From positions 39,422 through 50,416 of the forward strand of contig HF989447.1 of assembly GCA_000432175.1 (NCBI GenBank): a DNA stretch of 10,995 bases, read 5' to 3'. Under the pieces are notes generated by a model that saw only the letters and a list, made by a program, of their open reading frames with translations, ran no database searches and was not told the origin of the DNA. This document shows positions 1-6,376 of the stretch, in pieces. How positions within the stretch are numbered: the stretch's first letter is position 1; each line of letters opens with the position of its first letter. Made by a program: the position numbers and the translations under genes. This stretch comes from Eubacterium sp. CAG:786 (GTDB taxonomy: Bacteria; Bacillota; Clostridia; Oscillospirales; Ruminococcaceae).

Positions 1-180
1 CTGTTCCGCATAACCGCGCCTGTCGCAAAGGGGATTGCCCTTGGCTCCTCAGCGCACGTAATGGGTACGTCAAAGGCAATGGAGATCGGCGAGATAGAGG
101 GCGCGATGAGCAGCCTTTCAGTCGTGGTTTCGGGTATTCTGACTGTTGCTGCAGCAGCCCTGTTCGCAAATTTCTATTAA
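1..180 (+). CDS. lrgB: LrgB family protein, C-terminal fragment
   Basis: The reading frame is open from base 1 and stops at TAA 178-180, so only the last 59 residues of a gene starting outside the window are present. They include the segments GIALGSSAHVMGTSKAMEIG and EIEGAMSSLSVVVSGILT followed by a hydrophobic end (AAAALFANFY), which is typical of the C-terminus of LrgB/CidB-type membrane proteins. LrgB works with the holin-like LrgA in Staphylococcus to modulate murein hydrolase activity, and some relatives transport small organic acids. Which role applies here cannot be judged from the fragment. An lrgA partner, if present, would lie to the left of the window. A hairpin terminator follows 21 bases after the stop. 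Confidence 0.85.
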   Translation: MFRITAPVAKGIALGSSAHVMGTSKAMEIGEIEGAMSSLSVVVSGILTVAAAALFANFY

Positions 181-201
181 AGGTAACCTCTAAAAACATA
201 A

Positions 202-240
202 GCCCCGTCATTGCTTTGCGCTTTGACGGGGCATTTTTAT
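202..240. terminator. Bidirectional intrinsic terminator between convergent genes
   Basis: GCCCCGTCA (202-210) and TGACGGGGC (224-232) form a perfect 9-bp stem with a 13-base loop. On the plus strand it is followed by ATTTTTAT, on the minus strand by TTATGTTTTTA, so it can end transcription of both lrgB and the convergent EAL gene, whose stop codon lies at 240-242. Confidence 0.85.
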
Positions 241-1916
241 CAGCCAGCGGAAATTCTATCCAGCCTGTGCTCAAATTCACTGACGGGGAGCGGCTTGTCG
301 AAGTAATATCCCTGCGCCAGGAAGCATTTGCATTCCTTCAGGAGATTGACCTGCTCGGCAGTTTCGACGCCCTCTACGATACATTCAAGTCCAAGATCCT
401 GCGACATCGTTATAATGTGGCGCAGCATCTTGAGTTTTGACGGATCCTGATCTTCTGAGCGGGTGGGCAGGAAGCTCTTGTCGATTTTAAGCACATTCCA
501 TGGAAGTTCGCGAATAAGGTTGAGAGATGAATAGCCCATTCCGAAATCGTCTACGGAAGTGCTTATATTCTGTTCGCGCAGTCCGTTGACTATCTTCTTC
601 AGTTCGGTGAAATCAACGTCGGTCGTGGTTTCAGTGAGTTCTATTTCAATATACTGGTGCGGAACATTGTGCTTGTCAATTATACCCAGGATATTTTCGA
701 GCAGATCCTCGTCGCCGAGATGAAGCCTTGAAAGATTTACAGAAACCTTGACTACCTCGCGCTTTTCATCAAGCCACCTGCGGATATCTCGGCAGACGTG
801 GTCGAGCATGTAGAAGTCAAGAGTACATATAGCCTTGCTGGTTTCCAGCACCGGAATGAACTCTCCCGGTGGAATGATCCTTCCATCACGGAACCATCTG
901 CAGAGCGCCTCTGCACCTGCCATCTGATAATCGTTGAGCTGGGTCTTTGGCTGGTAGAACACCTTGAATTCCTCGTTGGCAATTGCGTCGGGGAACATAG
1001 CTTCTATCTCCTGGATATGATCCTGCTGCTTTAATAAAGTATCGTCAAAGAACATGTACGGGCGCTTTGCGACATTTTTTGCAAGCTGGTACGCGGTGCA
1101 GGTCCTGTCCATTATCTCAACAGGGGAGTCGGTGTTTTCCGGTATAAGGTAATATCCGGCGCAGGTGGCGACATTTACATGTTCGCCATTTTCGCCGTAA
1201 ATTACCTTGGTTCCCGAAAGGTAATCCCTGACAAAGTCAAGATGATCTTTGGTAAAGAGCATTATGAAATTATCGCTGCCGATACGGCAGACGCACTCGT
1301 TGTCTTTAAGCTGCTCCGCAAGTCCGGTCACAAATTTGCTGAGAACTACGTTCGCACATTCTCTGCCTATATTGTGATTGATTGCAGAAAAGCCGCGAAG
1401 ATTGAAGTAAACAGCGCCGTAATTGCCGATAGTACCCTGAGCTACAAGCGTTCTGGTGGTCGTAAGGAAATATGGGAGCGAGTAAACAGCGATCTCGGTA
1501 TCATGCAGCGGTATCTCCTCAGCCAGCTGTATCGTGAATGCACGTTCGCTGATAATGAAAAACTGATTTATAAACGTCCTGATCTGGGTGTATTCCTCTT
1601 CAGACCAGTCCGTTTCACCCTTGCGCTGGTACGCTGTGTAAGTAGCAGCTCCATTTTTTGAAATATGTTCATCGGAGGTATAAAAGCGCTTTTCGTCAGC
1701 GTCCCCATCGTCAAAATAGACGTATGGACCCTCTTTGAGACTCATATAACTTATTCTTGAACCAAACACATCGGTAGAAAGTCTGGCGATCCTGAGCATT
1801 CTGCAGAGCGGCACAACATTGTCGCAAAGCTTTTTGTCGCGGAATTTTCTGATATCAACACTCTGAGCTATGAACTCGTTCATAAGTTTTGAATATTTTT
1901 CGTAATCAAAACTCAT
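240..1916 (-). CDS. c-di-GMP phosphodiesterase with degenerate GGDEF and intact EAL domain
   Basis: A 558-residue protein predicted to hydrolyse cyclic di-GMP. Residues 1 to about 135 form an uncharacterised, possibly GAF-like input domain with no membrane segment, so it is probably cytoplasmic. Residues about 140-295 are a GGDEF-type domain whose signature reads RIGSDNF (211-217). The acidic pair is lost (Asn216), so cyclase activity is not expected. Residues about 305-550 are an EAL domain with the expected features: EALCR (336-340), SVNLS with Asn394, the ELTET segment (426-430), DDFGMGYSS (456-464), LKIDK with Lys477 and Lys480, VEGVE (514-518) and QGYYFDKPLP (535-544). All the usual metal and catalytic positions appear filled. 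The start ATG (1914-1916) is preceded by AAAAAGGAGAG. It has its own promoter and 5' hairpin, and appears monocistronic. Confidence 0.92.
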   Translation of the reverse strand: MSFDYEKYSKLMNEFIAQSVDIRKFRDKKLCDNVVPLCRMLRIARLSTDVFGSRISYMSLKEGPYVYFDDGDADEKRFYTSDEHISKNGAATYTAYQRKGETDWSEEEYTQIRTFINQFFIISERAFTIQLAEEIPLHDTEIAVYSLPYFLTTTRTLVAQGTIGNYGAVYFNLRGFSAINHNIGRECANVVLSKFVTGLAEQLKDNECVCRIGSDNFIMLFTKDHLDFVRDYLSGTKVIYGENGEHVNVATCAGYYLIPENTDSPVEIMDRTCTAYQLAKNVAKRPYMFFDDTLLKQQDHIQEIEAMFPDAIANEEFKVFYQPKTQLNDYQMAGAEALCRWFRDGRIIPPGEFIPVLETSKAICTLDFYMLDHVCRDIRRWLDEKREVVKVSVNLSRLHLGDEDLLENILGIIDKHNVPHQYIEIELTETTTDVDFTELKKIVNGLREQNISTSVDDFGMGYSSLNLIRELPWNVLKIDKSFLPTRSEDQDPSKLKMLRHIITMSQDLGLECIVEGVETAEQVNLLKECKCFLAQGYYFDKPLPVSEFEHRLDRISAG

Positions 1917-1924
1917 CAGTTAAT

Positions 1925-1962
1925 CTCTCCTTTTTACGGAGCTGTTTCTTTGGCCGCTCCGT
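1925..1962 (-). promoter_or_regulatory. 5' UTR hairpin abutting the ribosome binding site of the EAL gene
   Basis: Read on the minus strand, ACGGAGC (1962-1956) and GCTCCGT (1942-1936) form a 7-bp stem with a 13-base loop. They are followed at once by AAAAAGGAGAG, the Shine-Dalgarno sequence of the EAL gene. There is no U-tract after the stem, so it is not a terminator for this transcript. It lies inside the roughly 70-base leader predicted from the promoter. It could stabilise the mRNA or influence ribosome access. It does not match the c-di-GMP-I riboswitch core that I know. Confidence 0.45.
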
Positions 1963-1990
1963 TAACGATTATTACATTATCACAAATAAT

Positions 1991-2019
1991 ATTGTATCAC
2001 CTTTGGTTCAGTTTGTCAA
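1991..2019 (-). promoter_or_regulatory. Sigma-A promoter of the EAL gene
   Basis: On the minus strand TTGACA (2019-2014) is followed after 17 bases by TACAAT (1996-1991), with a TG one base upstream of the -10 (extended -10). Transcription should begin near 1984, leaving a leader of about 68 bases. The match to the consensus is close to perfect. Confidence 0.8.
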
Positions 2020-2111
2020 GTAAATTGTAAGATTTAAGTTTTAAGTTTGAACACTAAGCAATACTAAATAATCAAATAAATGTTCAGTTTTGAGAAATAT
2101 GAGAAAACCTC

Positions 2112-2140
2112 TTGTAATTTACGGCAAGATGTGATAAAAT
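2112..2140 (+). promoter_or_regulatory. Sigma-A promoter of the corA leader
   Basis: TTGTAA (2112-2117) and TAAAAT (2135-2140) are 17 bases apart, and TG one base before the -10 makes it an extended -10 promoter. Transcription should start near 2147, about 150 bases before the proposed corA start. That is long for a leader and leaves room for the upstream ORF and structures described below. Confidence 0.7.
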
Positions 2141-2180
2141 AAAATTAATAATGATCATTTGTAATACAGGCGGTGAAAAT

Positions 2181-2258
2181 ATGAGCGCGGACCCCGGGTC
2201 ATACCGAAGTAGAAACATCACAATAACACTCAGGGAATGCGCGCTGTTGCTTTCCTGA
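2181..2258 (+). CDS. Putative 25-codon leader ORF upstream of corA
   Basis: ATG 2181-2183 to TGA 2256-2258 encodes 25 residues beginning MSADPGSYRSRN and ending CALLLS. It has a ribosome binding site better than that of many full genes in the window: AGGCGGTGA (2168-2176) matches the 16S-complementary AGGAGGTGA at eight of nine positions with suitable spacing. It lies in the leader between the promoter and corA, in a different frame from corA, and its stop codon is inside the segment that can pair with the corA Shine-Dalgarno sequence. Short leader peptides with early Asp-Pro are known to sense magnesium upstream of mgtA (MgtL) in enterobacteria. A similar role here is only inference, and no sequence homology is claimed. 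The three Arg codons are CGA, AGA and AGG. Confidence 0.5.
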   Translation: MSADPGSYRSRNITITLRECALLLS

Positions 2259-2294
2259 CTGAACGTGCTGCAAGGCACGCTGAAAAGGAAGTGC
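2231..2294 (+). promoter_or_regulatory. Alternative RNA structures that could mask or free the corA ribosome binding site
   Basis: TTTCCT (2251-2256) can pair with the corA Shine-Dalgarno AGGAAG (2286-2291). This gives a 6-bp helix with one G-U pair, extended by GC 2249-2250 with GC 2293-2294 across a bulged base. It would enclose the hairpin CGTGC (2264-2268) / GCACG (2275-2279). The same pyrimidine segment can instead pair upstream: CAGGGAA (2231-2237) with TTTCCTG (2251-2257), 7 bp with one G-U. The two folds exclude each other. AGCGCG (2184-2189) can also pair with CGCGCT (2240-2245). The pairings are read directly; their use in the cell is inferred. Confidence 0.45.
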
Positions 2295-2299
2295 TGAAT

Positions 2300-3247
2300 T
2301 TGGTCAAGTATTACAGAACCATAGAAAACCATCTCTGCGAGATAGAAAAAGTGGAGTCCGGCTGCTGGATATCAGTCATAGACCCCACCGAAACGGAAAT
2401 ATCAGACCTTGAGGAAGATCTCGGCATCGACAGGGATTACGTCCGTGCCGCCCTTGATGAGGAGGAGCCGTCGCGTATTGAAAGCGACGACGGAGTTACG
2501 CTCATCGTCGTGGACTACCCGGTTGCAGAAACGGATAACAACCCCGACCGCACGCTGCTGTATTCCACAACGCCTATGTCCATAATCATCACCGAAAAGA
2601 ACGTGGTGACTGTTAGCGCCAAGGAAAATTCTGTTGTTGAGGATATTTCCAAGGGCGTTGTAAAGGGAATACAGACGAACCTTAAAACCCGTTTCGTTTT
2701 CACGATACTCCTGAGAATTGCCGCAAGATACCTGCAATACCTGAAACAGATCGACAAGATACAGAACTACGTTGAGGGAACGCTGCACAAATCCATGCAG
2801 AACAAGGGACTTATCCAGCTGCTCGGCCTTGAAAAGTCGCTGGTATTCTTCTCCACATCGCTGAAAGCGAATGAAGCTGTGCTGGAAAAGCTGATGCGCG
2901 GCAGATACATCAAGCTTTACGAGGAAGATCAGGATCTGCTTGACGATGTGCTTATAGAAGTCCGTCAGGCGATAGAGATGACGAATATCTACTCTAACAT
3001 TCTGTCTACCACGATGGATACTTTCGCGAGTATAATTTCGAACAACCTTAATATCGTCATGAAACGCATGACGACCCTGACGATAATCATAGCAGTGCCT
3101 ACGATAGTGTTCAGCTTCTATGGAATGAACCTGAACGAAGCCGCAAACGGACTTCCGCTGGCGAACGTGTGGTTCCCGCTGCTGGTAAGCGCTGTGCTGG
3201 CAGTTGCGGTGGGCTTCGTCATAAACTTTACGCAGAAATTCAAATAA
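2300..3247 (+). CDS. corA: CorA family divalent cation transporter
   Basis: An inner-membrane channel of the CorA family, which takes up Mg2+ and sometimes Co2+ or Ni2+ as a pentamer. I place the start at TTG 2300-2302, giving 315 residues beginning (M)VKYYRTIENH. AAAAGGAAG (2283-2291) sits 8 bases upstream, and the sequence before it does not look like family sequence. The in-frame ATG at 2237 would add 21 residues but has no well-spaced ribosome binding site. Residues 1 to about 250 form the cytoplasmic funnel with a long helical segment. Transmembrane helix 1 (about 258-274) leads into the family signature YGMN (274-277), and helix 2 spans about 291-309, followed by a short tail TQKFK. The loop after GMN lacks the MPEL-like sequence known from Thermotoga CorA. 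The gene stands alone and ends at a terminator. Confidence 0.9.
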   Translation: MVKYYRTIENHLCEIEKVESGCWISVIDPTETEISDLEEDLGIDRDYVRAALDEEEPSRIESDDGVTLIVVDYPVAETDNNPDRTLLYSTTPMSIIITEKNVVTVSAKENSVVEDISKGVVKGIQTNLKTRFVFTILLRIAARYLQYLKQIDKIQNYVEGTLHKSMQNKGLIQLLGLEKSLVFFSTSLKANEAVLEKLMRGRYIKLYEEDQDLLDDVLIEVRQAIEMTNIYSNILSTTMDTFASIISNNLNIVMKRMTTLTIIIAVPTIVFSFYGMNLNEAANGLPLANVWFPLLVSAVLAVAVGFVINFTQKFK

Positions 3248-3284
3248 AAAAACGCCGGACTGGTTTCAGCCCGGCATTGATTTT
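3246..3284. terminator. Bidirectional terminator between corA and the PC4 gene
   Basis: GCCGG (3254-3258) pairs with CCGGC (3271-3275), continued inside by CTG (3260-3262) with CAG (3267-3269) after one A-C mismatch. On the minus strand seven T residues follow (complement of 3246-3252), a strong terminator for the PC4 gene. On the plus strand only ATTGATTTT follows, a weaker signal for corA. Confidence 0.8.
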
Positions 3285-3295
3285 GCATTCCTGAA

Positions 3296-3532
3296 TTACT
3301 CGAAAGAGTCCTCTTCGTTACGCGCGTTGAACAGCTCGACAAGCTTTTCCATTTCCTCCTCGGTCATGGTGATGCCCTTGCTCATGCGGGTGTGGTCTGC
3401 ATTCCAGTCGCGGATATCGTACTTGGGCTCACGGTCGTTCCAGCTGACGAGGTTAAGCTCCCTTGTCATGCCTTTTCCGTTCTCTGAGATTACGCCAAGT
3501 TCCTTTGTTATTTCGAATGTGATCTCTGCCAT
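3296..3532 (-). CDS. YdbC-type PC4/p15 domain single-stranded nucleic-acid-binding protein
   Basis: A 78-residue cytoplasmic protein that is almost entirely one PC4 (transcriptional coactivator p15) domain. Diagnostic stretches are ITKELGVISENGKGMTREL (8-26), NLVSWNDREPKYDIRDWN (27-44) and the helix beginning GITMTEEEMEKL (53-64). Bacterial relatives such as Lactococcus YdbC bind single-stranded DNA as dimers; the cellular process served is not settled. It is the second gene of a unit with the metallophosphoesterase-like gene: ATG 3530-3532 lies one base after that gene's stop (3534-3536), and its Shine-Dalgarno AAGGAGA is inside the upstream coding end, so translation is likely coupled. Transcription ends at the hairpin 3254-3275. 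Confidence 0.88.
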   Translation of the reverse strand: MAEITFEITKELGVISENGKGMTRELNLVSWNDREPKYDIRDWNADHTRMSKGITMTEEEMEKLVELFNARNEEDSFE

Positions 3533-3533
3533 G

Positions 3534-4259
3534 TCAGTTCTCCTTATCTGTTTTTTTCGGGCGCTTCGGCTCCCGTTTCTTTTTGATCTTTGTATCGTCA
3601 GCGACCACTATCTGGTCGTAGACTGCATAGTATTTCGGTGGGATAAGCTTGTTAAGGTGGAGCTTTCCGAAGAACCAGCGTTCAAAGCTTATCTTTTCGT
3701 AAACGTCGTTAAGATATGTATTTATGTGATTTCTGTCGCCGCTGTTGTGATCCAGAAAATCATGCAGCTTTGACGGCGGCTCATAGGTAACGACGAAATC
3801 CACCTTATTGCCGGCTGTCTCAAGATTTCTCAGACCCTCTTCAAGCTCGTGCTCAGAGGGAATTTCGCGCTTCCACCAGTTCTCGCCCTCGGTCAGTTCA
3901 ACAGTGTCGTCGCTCTGACCTCCACCGAAAGAAAATACCACCTTTTCAGCTATCGTGAACACCTGACCGCGCATCAGCTGCCTGAGTCTGCCCGTTATCG
4001 GGCGCGTCTTTCCACCGCACCATTCTTCCACCGGGTAATCTTCCAGCAGGTCGTAGTTGTCATGGGAGCCTTCCACAAAAAGCACGTTATAGGGCAGCTT
4101 TCCTATCTTTTTAAGTATTTTTTTCTCTTTATCAGAGCCGTCCCAGATAAACCCGAAATCCCCGCAGACTATTAGTGCGTCATTCTTCCGGAGTTTCTTC
4201 AGAGCCGGCGACCTGAACCTGGAAAAATCGCCGTGGATATCTCCGGTTATGTATATCAT
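3534..4259 (-). CDS. Metallophosphoesterase-fold protein with altered active-site motifs
   Basis: A 241-residue protein of the calcineurin-like phosphoesterase fold. The start is ATG 4257-4259 (MIYITGDIHGDF), preceded by a run of six G at 4265-4270; an in-frame TTG at 4280 has no such support. Motif I, GDIHGDF (6-12, Asp7 and His9), and motif II, CGDFGFIWDG (32-41, Asp34), are intact. Three later motifs deviate from the usual GNH, TH and GHxH: EGSHDN has Ser65 in place of Asn, VVTYEPP has Tyr159 in place of His, and FFGKLHLNK has Lys199 in place of the first His, with His201 kept. Normal members are two-metal phosphoesterases, so catalysis may be weakened or lost. A lysine-rich tail (about 222-241) could bind nucleic acid. 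It is first in a two-gene unit with the PC4 gene. I found no convincing promoter on its strand in 4260-4372. Confidence 0.85.
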   Translation of the reverse strand: MIYITGDIHGDFSRFRSPALKKLRKNDALIVCGDFGFIWDGSDKEKKILKKIGKLPYNVLFVEGSHDNYDLLEDYPVEEWCGGKTRPITGRLRQLMRGQVFTIAEKVVFSFGGGQSDDTVELTEGENWWKREIPSEHELEEGLRNLETAGNKVDFVVTYEPPSKLHDFLDHNSGDRNHINTYLNDVYEKISFERWFFGKLHLNKLIPPKYYAVYDQIVVADDTKIKKKREPKRPKKTDKEN

Positions 4260-4314
4260 ATGATCCCCCCGTGCAGCCAAATAATTAAAATTTGGTTACA
4301 AATTGAAAAAGCCC

Positions 4315-4343
4315 TTTACAACCATCGCTATATTTTGTATAAT
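4315..4343 (+). promoter_or_regulatory. Sigma-A promoter of the carboxypeptidase-rlmH-epimerase operon
   Basis: TTTACA (4315-4320) and TATAAT (4338-4343) are separated by exactly 17 bases. Transcription should begin near 4350, leaving about 80 bases before the ATG at 4430. The leader contains a small inverted repeat, GTGGT (4373-4377) / ACCAC (4387-4391), of unknown meaning. Confidence 0.8.
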
Positions 4344-4429
4344 AATAAAGGCAGCTAGGTTACCAGAGGACAGTGGTTAAGTTAAGACCACCTTTATATA
4401 TAATAACTCATAACAGGAGATTTGTCTAT

Positions 4430-5884
4430 ATGCGAAAAGTAAAAATTTTTTCGATATTTACCACAATAATTTTACTATGCAGTGTTATCGTCCCTGCCAC
4501 AAGCGCTTCTGCGGCGTTTACGCCGAGGTGTGAGCTCCACAGCGAGGGCATTTATATGGTCGAAATGGAGACCAACACCGTCGTTGTCGCTAAAAATGAG
4601 AACGAGCGCATGATACCCGCTTCCACCACCAAGATAATGACCGCGCTTGTTGCCCTTGAAAATATCAAGGACTTCAACCAGACTGTAGAAGTCACCTATG
4701 AAGCGACAAACGAATTCTGGGGCGGCGACCCCAATTACACCTACCCGTCGAATGCCGCGCTTGAAGCCGGACAAACCAACGTGACTTACACTGACCTGCT
4801 GTATTCGCTCATGCTGCCGTCGGCGTGCGACTCAGCCAATGTCCTCGCGCTGAATATTGCAGGGAGCATTCCTGCATTCGTTGACATGATGAACGCAAAG
4901 GCAGAGGAAATAGGCTGCACAAATACGCACTTTGCCAATGCGCACGGACTTTACAGCGCAGATAATTATTCCACCGTAAAGGATATGTACCTTATCACAA
5001 GGTACGCTATCGATAATTACCCCGGGTTCATGAAAATATGCGATACCAAGTACTACGACATGCCCGCCAATTCCAACAACCCCAACGGCTACACCAAAAC
5101 TACCACAAACCAGCTCATGCTGGATGGTGATTATTACTACGAGGGAGTTCACGGAGTAAAAACCGGAAGCATCAACGAATATTATGAGTACAAAAATGGC
5201 ACATGGGACACTGAAAACCCCAAGGAGGGAATTATGTGCCTTGTTTCCACAGCCACCGCAAAGGGAAGCGACGGAAGAGGCTACCACTACATCATAGTTA
5301 CTATGGGCGCGCCGTATTACAACGAAGCGCACGAGTACTCCTCGTATTCATTCAAGGACCATATCGCGCTGTACGACTGGGCGTATTCGGAACTTGTCTA
5401 CACGAACGTAGTTGCATCAAACGAACAGATCGCGCAGGCTGACGTAAATCAGGGCAAGAACGTTGATAAAGTCGGCGTCTGTGCCGCAAGCGACTTCTCT
5501 ACGCTGCTTGAGAAGAGCCTGAACAAAACCACCGTTTCGCGCCAGATAAACTGGTTTGAGGACAGGCTCCCGGTCCAGGCACCCAAGAATAAGGGCTATC
5601 AGGTCGGAGAATTACAGCTGATGCTTGACGGCGAAGTAATATCGACGATACCGCTTGAAACAGAAAGCGACATTGATATCGACGCCACCGCGTATTATCT
5701 TGAAAAGGTGCAGCAGGTGATGTCCAATCCACTGTTTACATGGATATGCGTACTGATCGGACTTGAACTTGTCATGCTGATCGTGTCGCACTATGTCAAA
5801 GCTTCCTATCGCAGAAAAATCGCGGAAATGAACCGTCGCAGACGCATCAGCATGAATTCACCCAAAAAGTCAAGGAAGAGATAA
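4430..5884 (+). CDS. D-alanyl-D-alanine carboxypeptidase (penicillin-binding protein 5/DacF type)
   Basis: A 484-residue exported enzyme that trims the terminal D-Ala from peptidoglycan pentapeptides and so limits cross-linking. The start is ATG 4430, with AGGAGA (4415-4420) 9 bases upstream. A GTG at 4373 would add 19 residues before the signal peptide and lacks good spacing. Residues 1-29 are a signal peptide (positive RKVK, hydrophobic core, SASAA cleavage region). The serine peptidase S11 motifs are all present: SxxK as STTK (65-68, nucleophile Ser65), SxN as SAN (135-137) and KTG (244-246). A beta-rich C-terminal domain spans about 325-415. A transmembrane helix (about 433-453) then anchors the protein, followed by a very basic cytoplasmic tail ending KKSRKR. 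This C-terminal helix replaces the amphipathic anchor of E. coli PBP5. It is first in an operon; rlmH starts one base after its stop. Confidence 0.93.
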   Translation: MRKVKIFSIFTTIILLCSVIVPATSASAAFTPRCELHSEGIYMVEMETNTVVVAKNENERMIPASTTKIMTALVALENIKDFNQTVEVTYEATNEFWGGDPNYTYPSNAALEAGQTNVTYTDLLYSLMLPSACDSANVLALNIAGSIPAFVDMMNAKAEEIGCTNTHFANAHGLYSADNYSTVKDMYLITRYAIDNYPGFMKICDTKYYDMPANSNNPNGYTKTTTNQLMLDGDYYYEGVHGVKTGSINEYYEYKNGTWDTENPKEGIMCLVSTATAKGSDGRGYHYIIVTMGAPYYNEAHEYSSYSFKDHIALYDWAYSELVYTNVVASNEQIAQADVNQGKNVDKVGVCAASDFSTLLEKSLNKTTVSRQINWFEDRLPVQAPKNKGYQVGELQLMLDGEVISTIPLETESDIDIDATAYYLEKVQQVMSNPLFTWICVLIGLELVMLIVSHYVKASYRRKIAEMNRRRRISMNSPKKSRKR

Positions 5885-5885
5885 C

Positions 5886-6365
5886 ATGAACATCAATTTT
5901 ATCGCCATGGGCAAGCTGAAAGAAAGCTGGTTCCGCGAAGCCTGTGCGGAATACCTGAAAAGGCTCGGTGCATATGTCAACGTGAAAGTGATCGAGCCTG
6001 CACCGGTAGACCTTCCGCAGAAGCCGTCGCAGGCGCAGATTGACCAGGCTCTCCGGCAGGAAGCAGTCAAGATACGTGAGCAGATAAAACCAGGGAGCTT
6101 CACCGTTGCCATGTGTATAGAGGGAAAGCCCATCTCCAGCGAACAGCTTGCGCAAAAGCTTGAAACTGCAGCAGGGCAGGGGTTCAGCACGGTGAATTTT
6201 ATCGTGGGAAGTTCCTTCGGGCTCGACCCTGAACTGAAAAAGCAGGCAGACATGCAGCTTTCAATGTCGCCCATGACCTTTCCGCATTCCCTGGCAAGGG
6301 TAATGCTCATGGAGCAGGTCTACCGGGCGTATTCCATCATAAACAACGGAAAATACCACAAATAA
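5886..6365 (+). CDS. rlmH: 23S rRNA (pseudouridine1915-N3)-methyltransferase RlmH
   Basis: A 159-residue SPOUT-class methyltransferase, the usual length for the family, that methylates N3 of pseudouridine 1915 in helix 69 of 23S rRNA on assembled 70S ribosomes, using S-adenosylmethionine. Family marks are the N-terminus MNINFIAMGKLKESW, the cofactor-binding loop FIVGSSFGL (105-113), the knot region MSPMTFPHSLARVMLMEQVY (127-146) and the C-terminal NNGKYHK (153-159). The loop has Ser109 where IGG is more common, a conservative change. Its ATG lies one base after the carboxypeptidase stop, with AAGGAAGAG inside the end of that gene, indicating co-transcription and probable translational coupling. 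Confidence 0.96.
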   Translation: MNINFIAMGKLKESWFREACAEYLKRLGAYVNVKVIEPAPVDLPQKPSQAQIDQALRQEAVKIREQIKPGSFTVAMCIEGKPISSEQLAQKLETAAGQGFSTVNFIVGSSFGLDPELKKQADMQLSMSPMTFPHSLARVMLMEQVYRAYSIINNGKYHK

Positions 6366-6376
6366 GGAGCAGCACA

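Noticed and set aside
1179..1661. A 160-codon plus-strand open frame inside the EAL gene
   Set aside because: It is a shadow of the conserved GGDEF/EAL coding sequence; no promoter or recognisable protein motif.
2075..2086. 12-base string AATAAATGTTCA shared with 8172-8183
   Set aside because: Both are AT-rich intergenic stretches, flanks do not match, and a chance match of this length is plausible.
2168..2245. Cobalamin riboswitch-like string (GGTGAAAAT followed by GCGGACCC) in the corA leader
   Set aside because: The resemblance is limited to short parts. The B12-box type elements (GCCACTG and AGTCAGGA) are missing, and the GGTGA is better explained as the uORF ribosome binding site. M-box magnesium riboswitch signatures are also absent.
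4260..4314. Promoter for the metallophosphoesterase unit on the minus strand
   Set aside because: Only loose AT-rich matches such as TTTTTC with TTAATT were found; none is good enough to report as a feature.
4373..4429. Extension of the carboxypeptidase to a GTG at 4373
   Set aside because: It would put 19 extra residues before a normal signal peptide, its purine-rich stretch is too close to the codon, and AGGAGA is correctly placed for ATG 4430.
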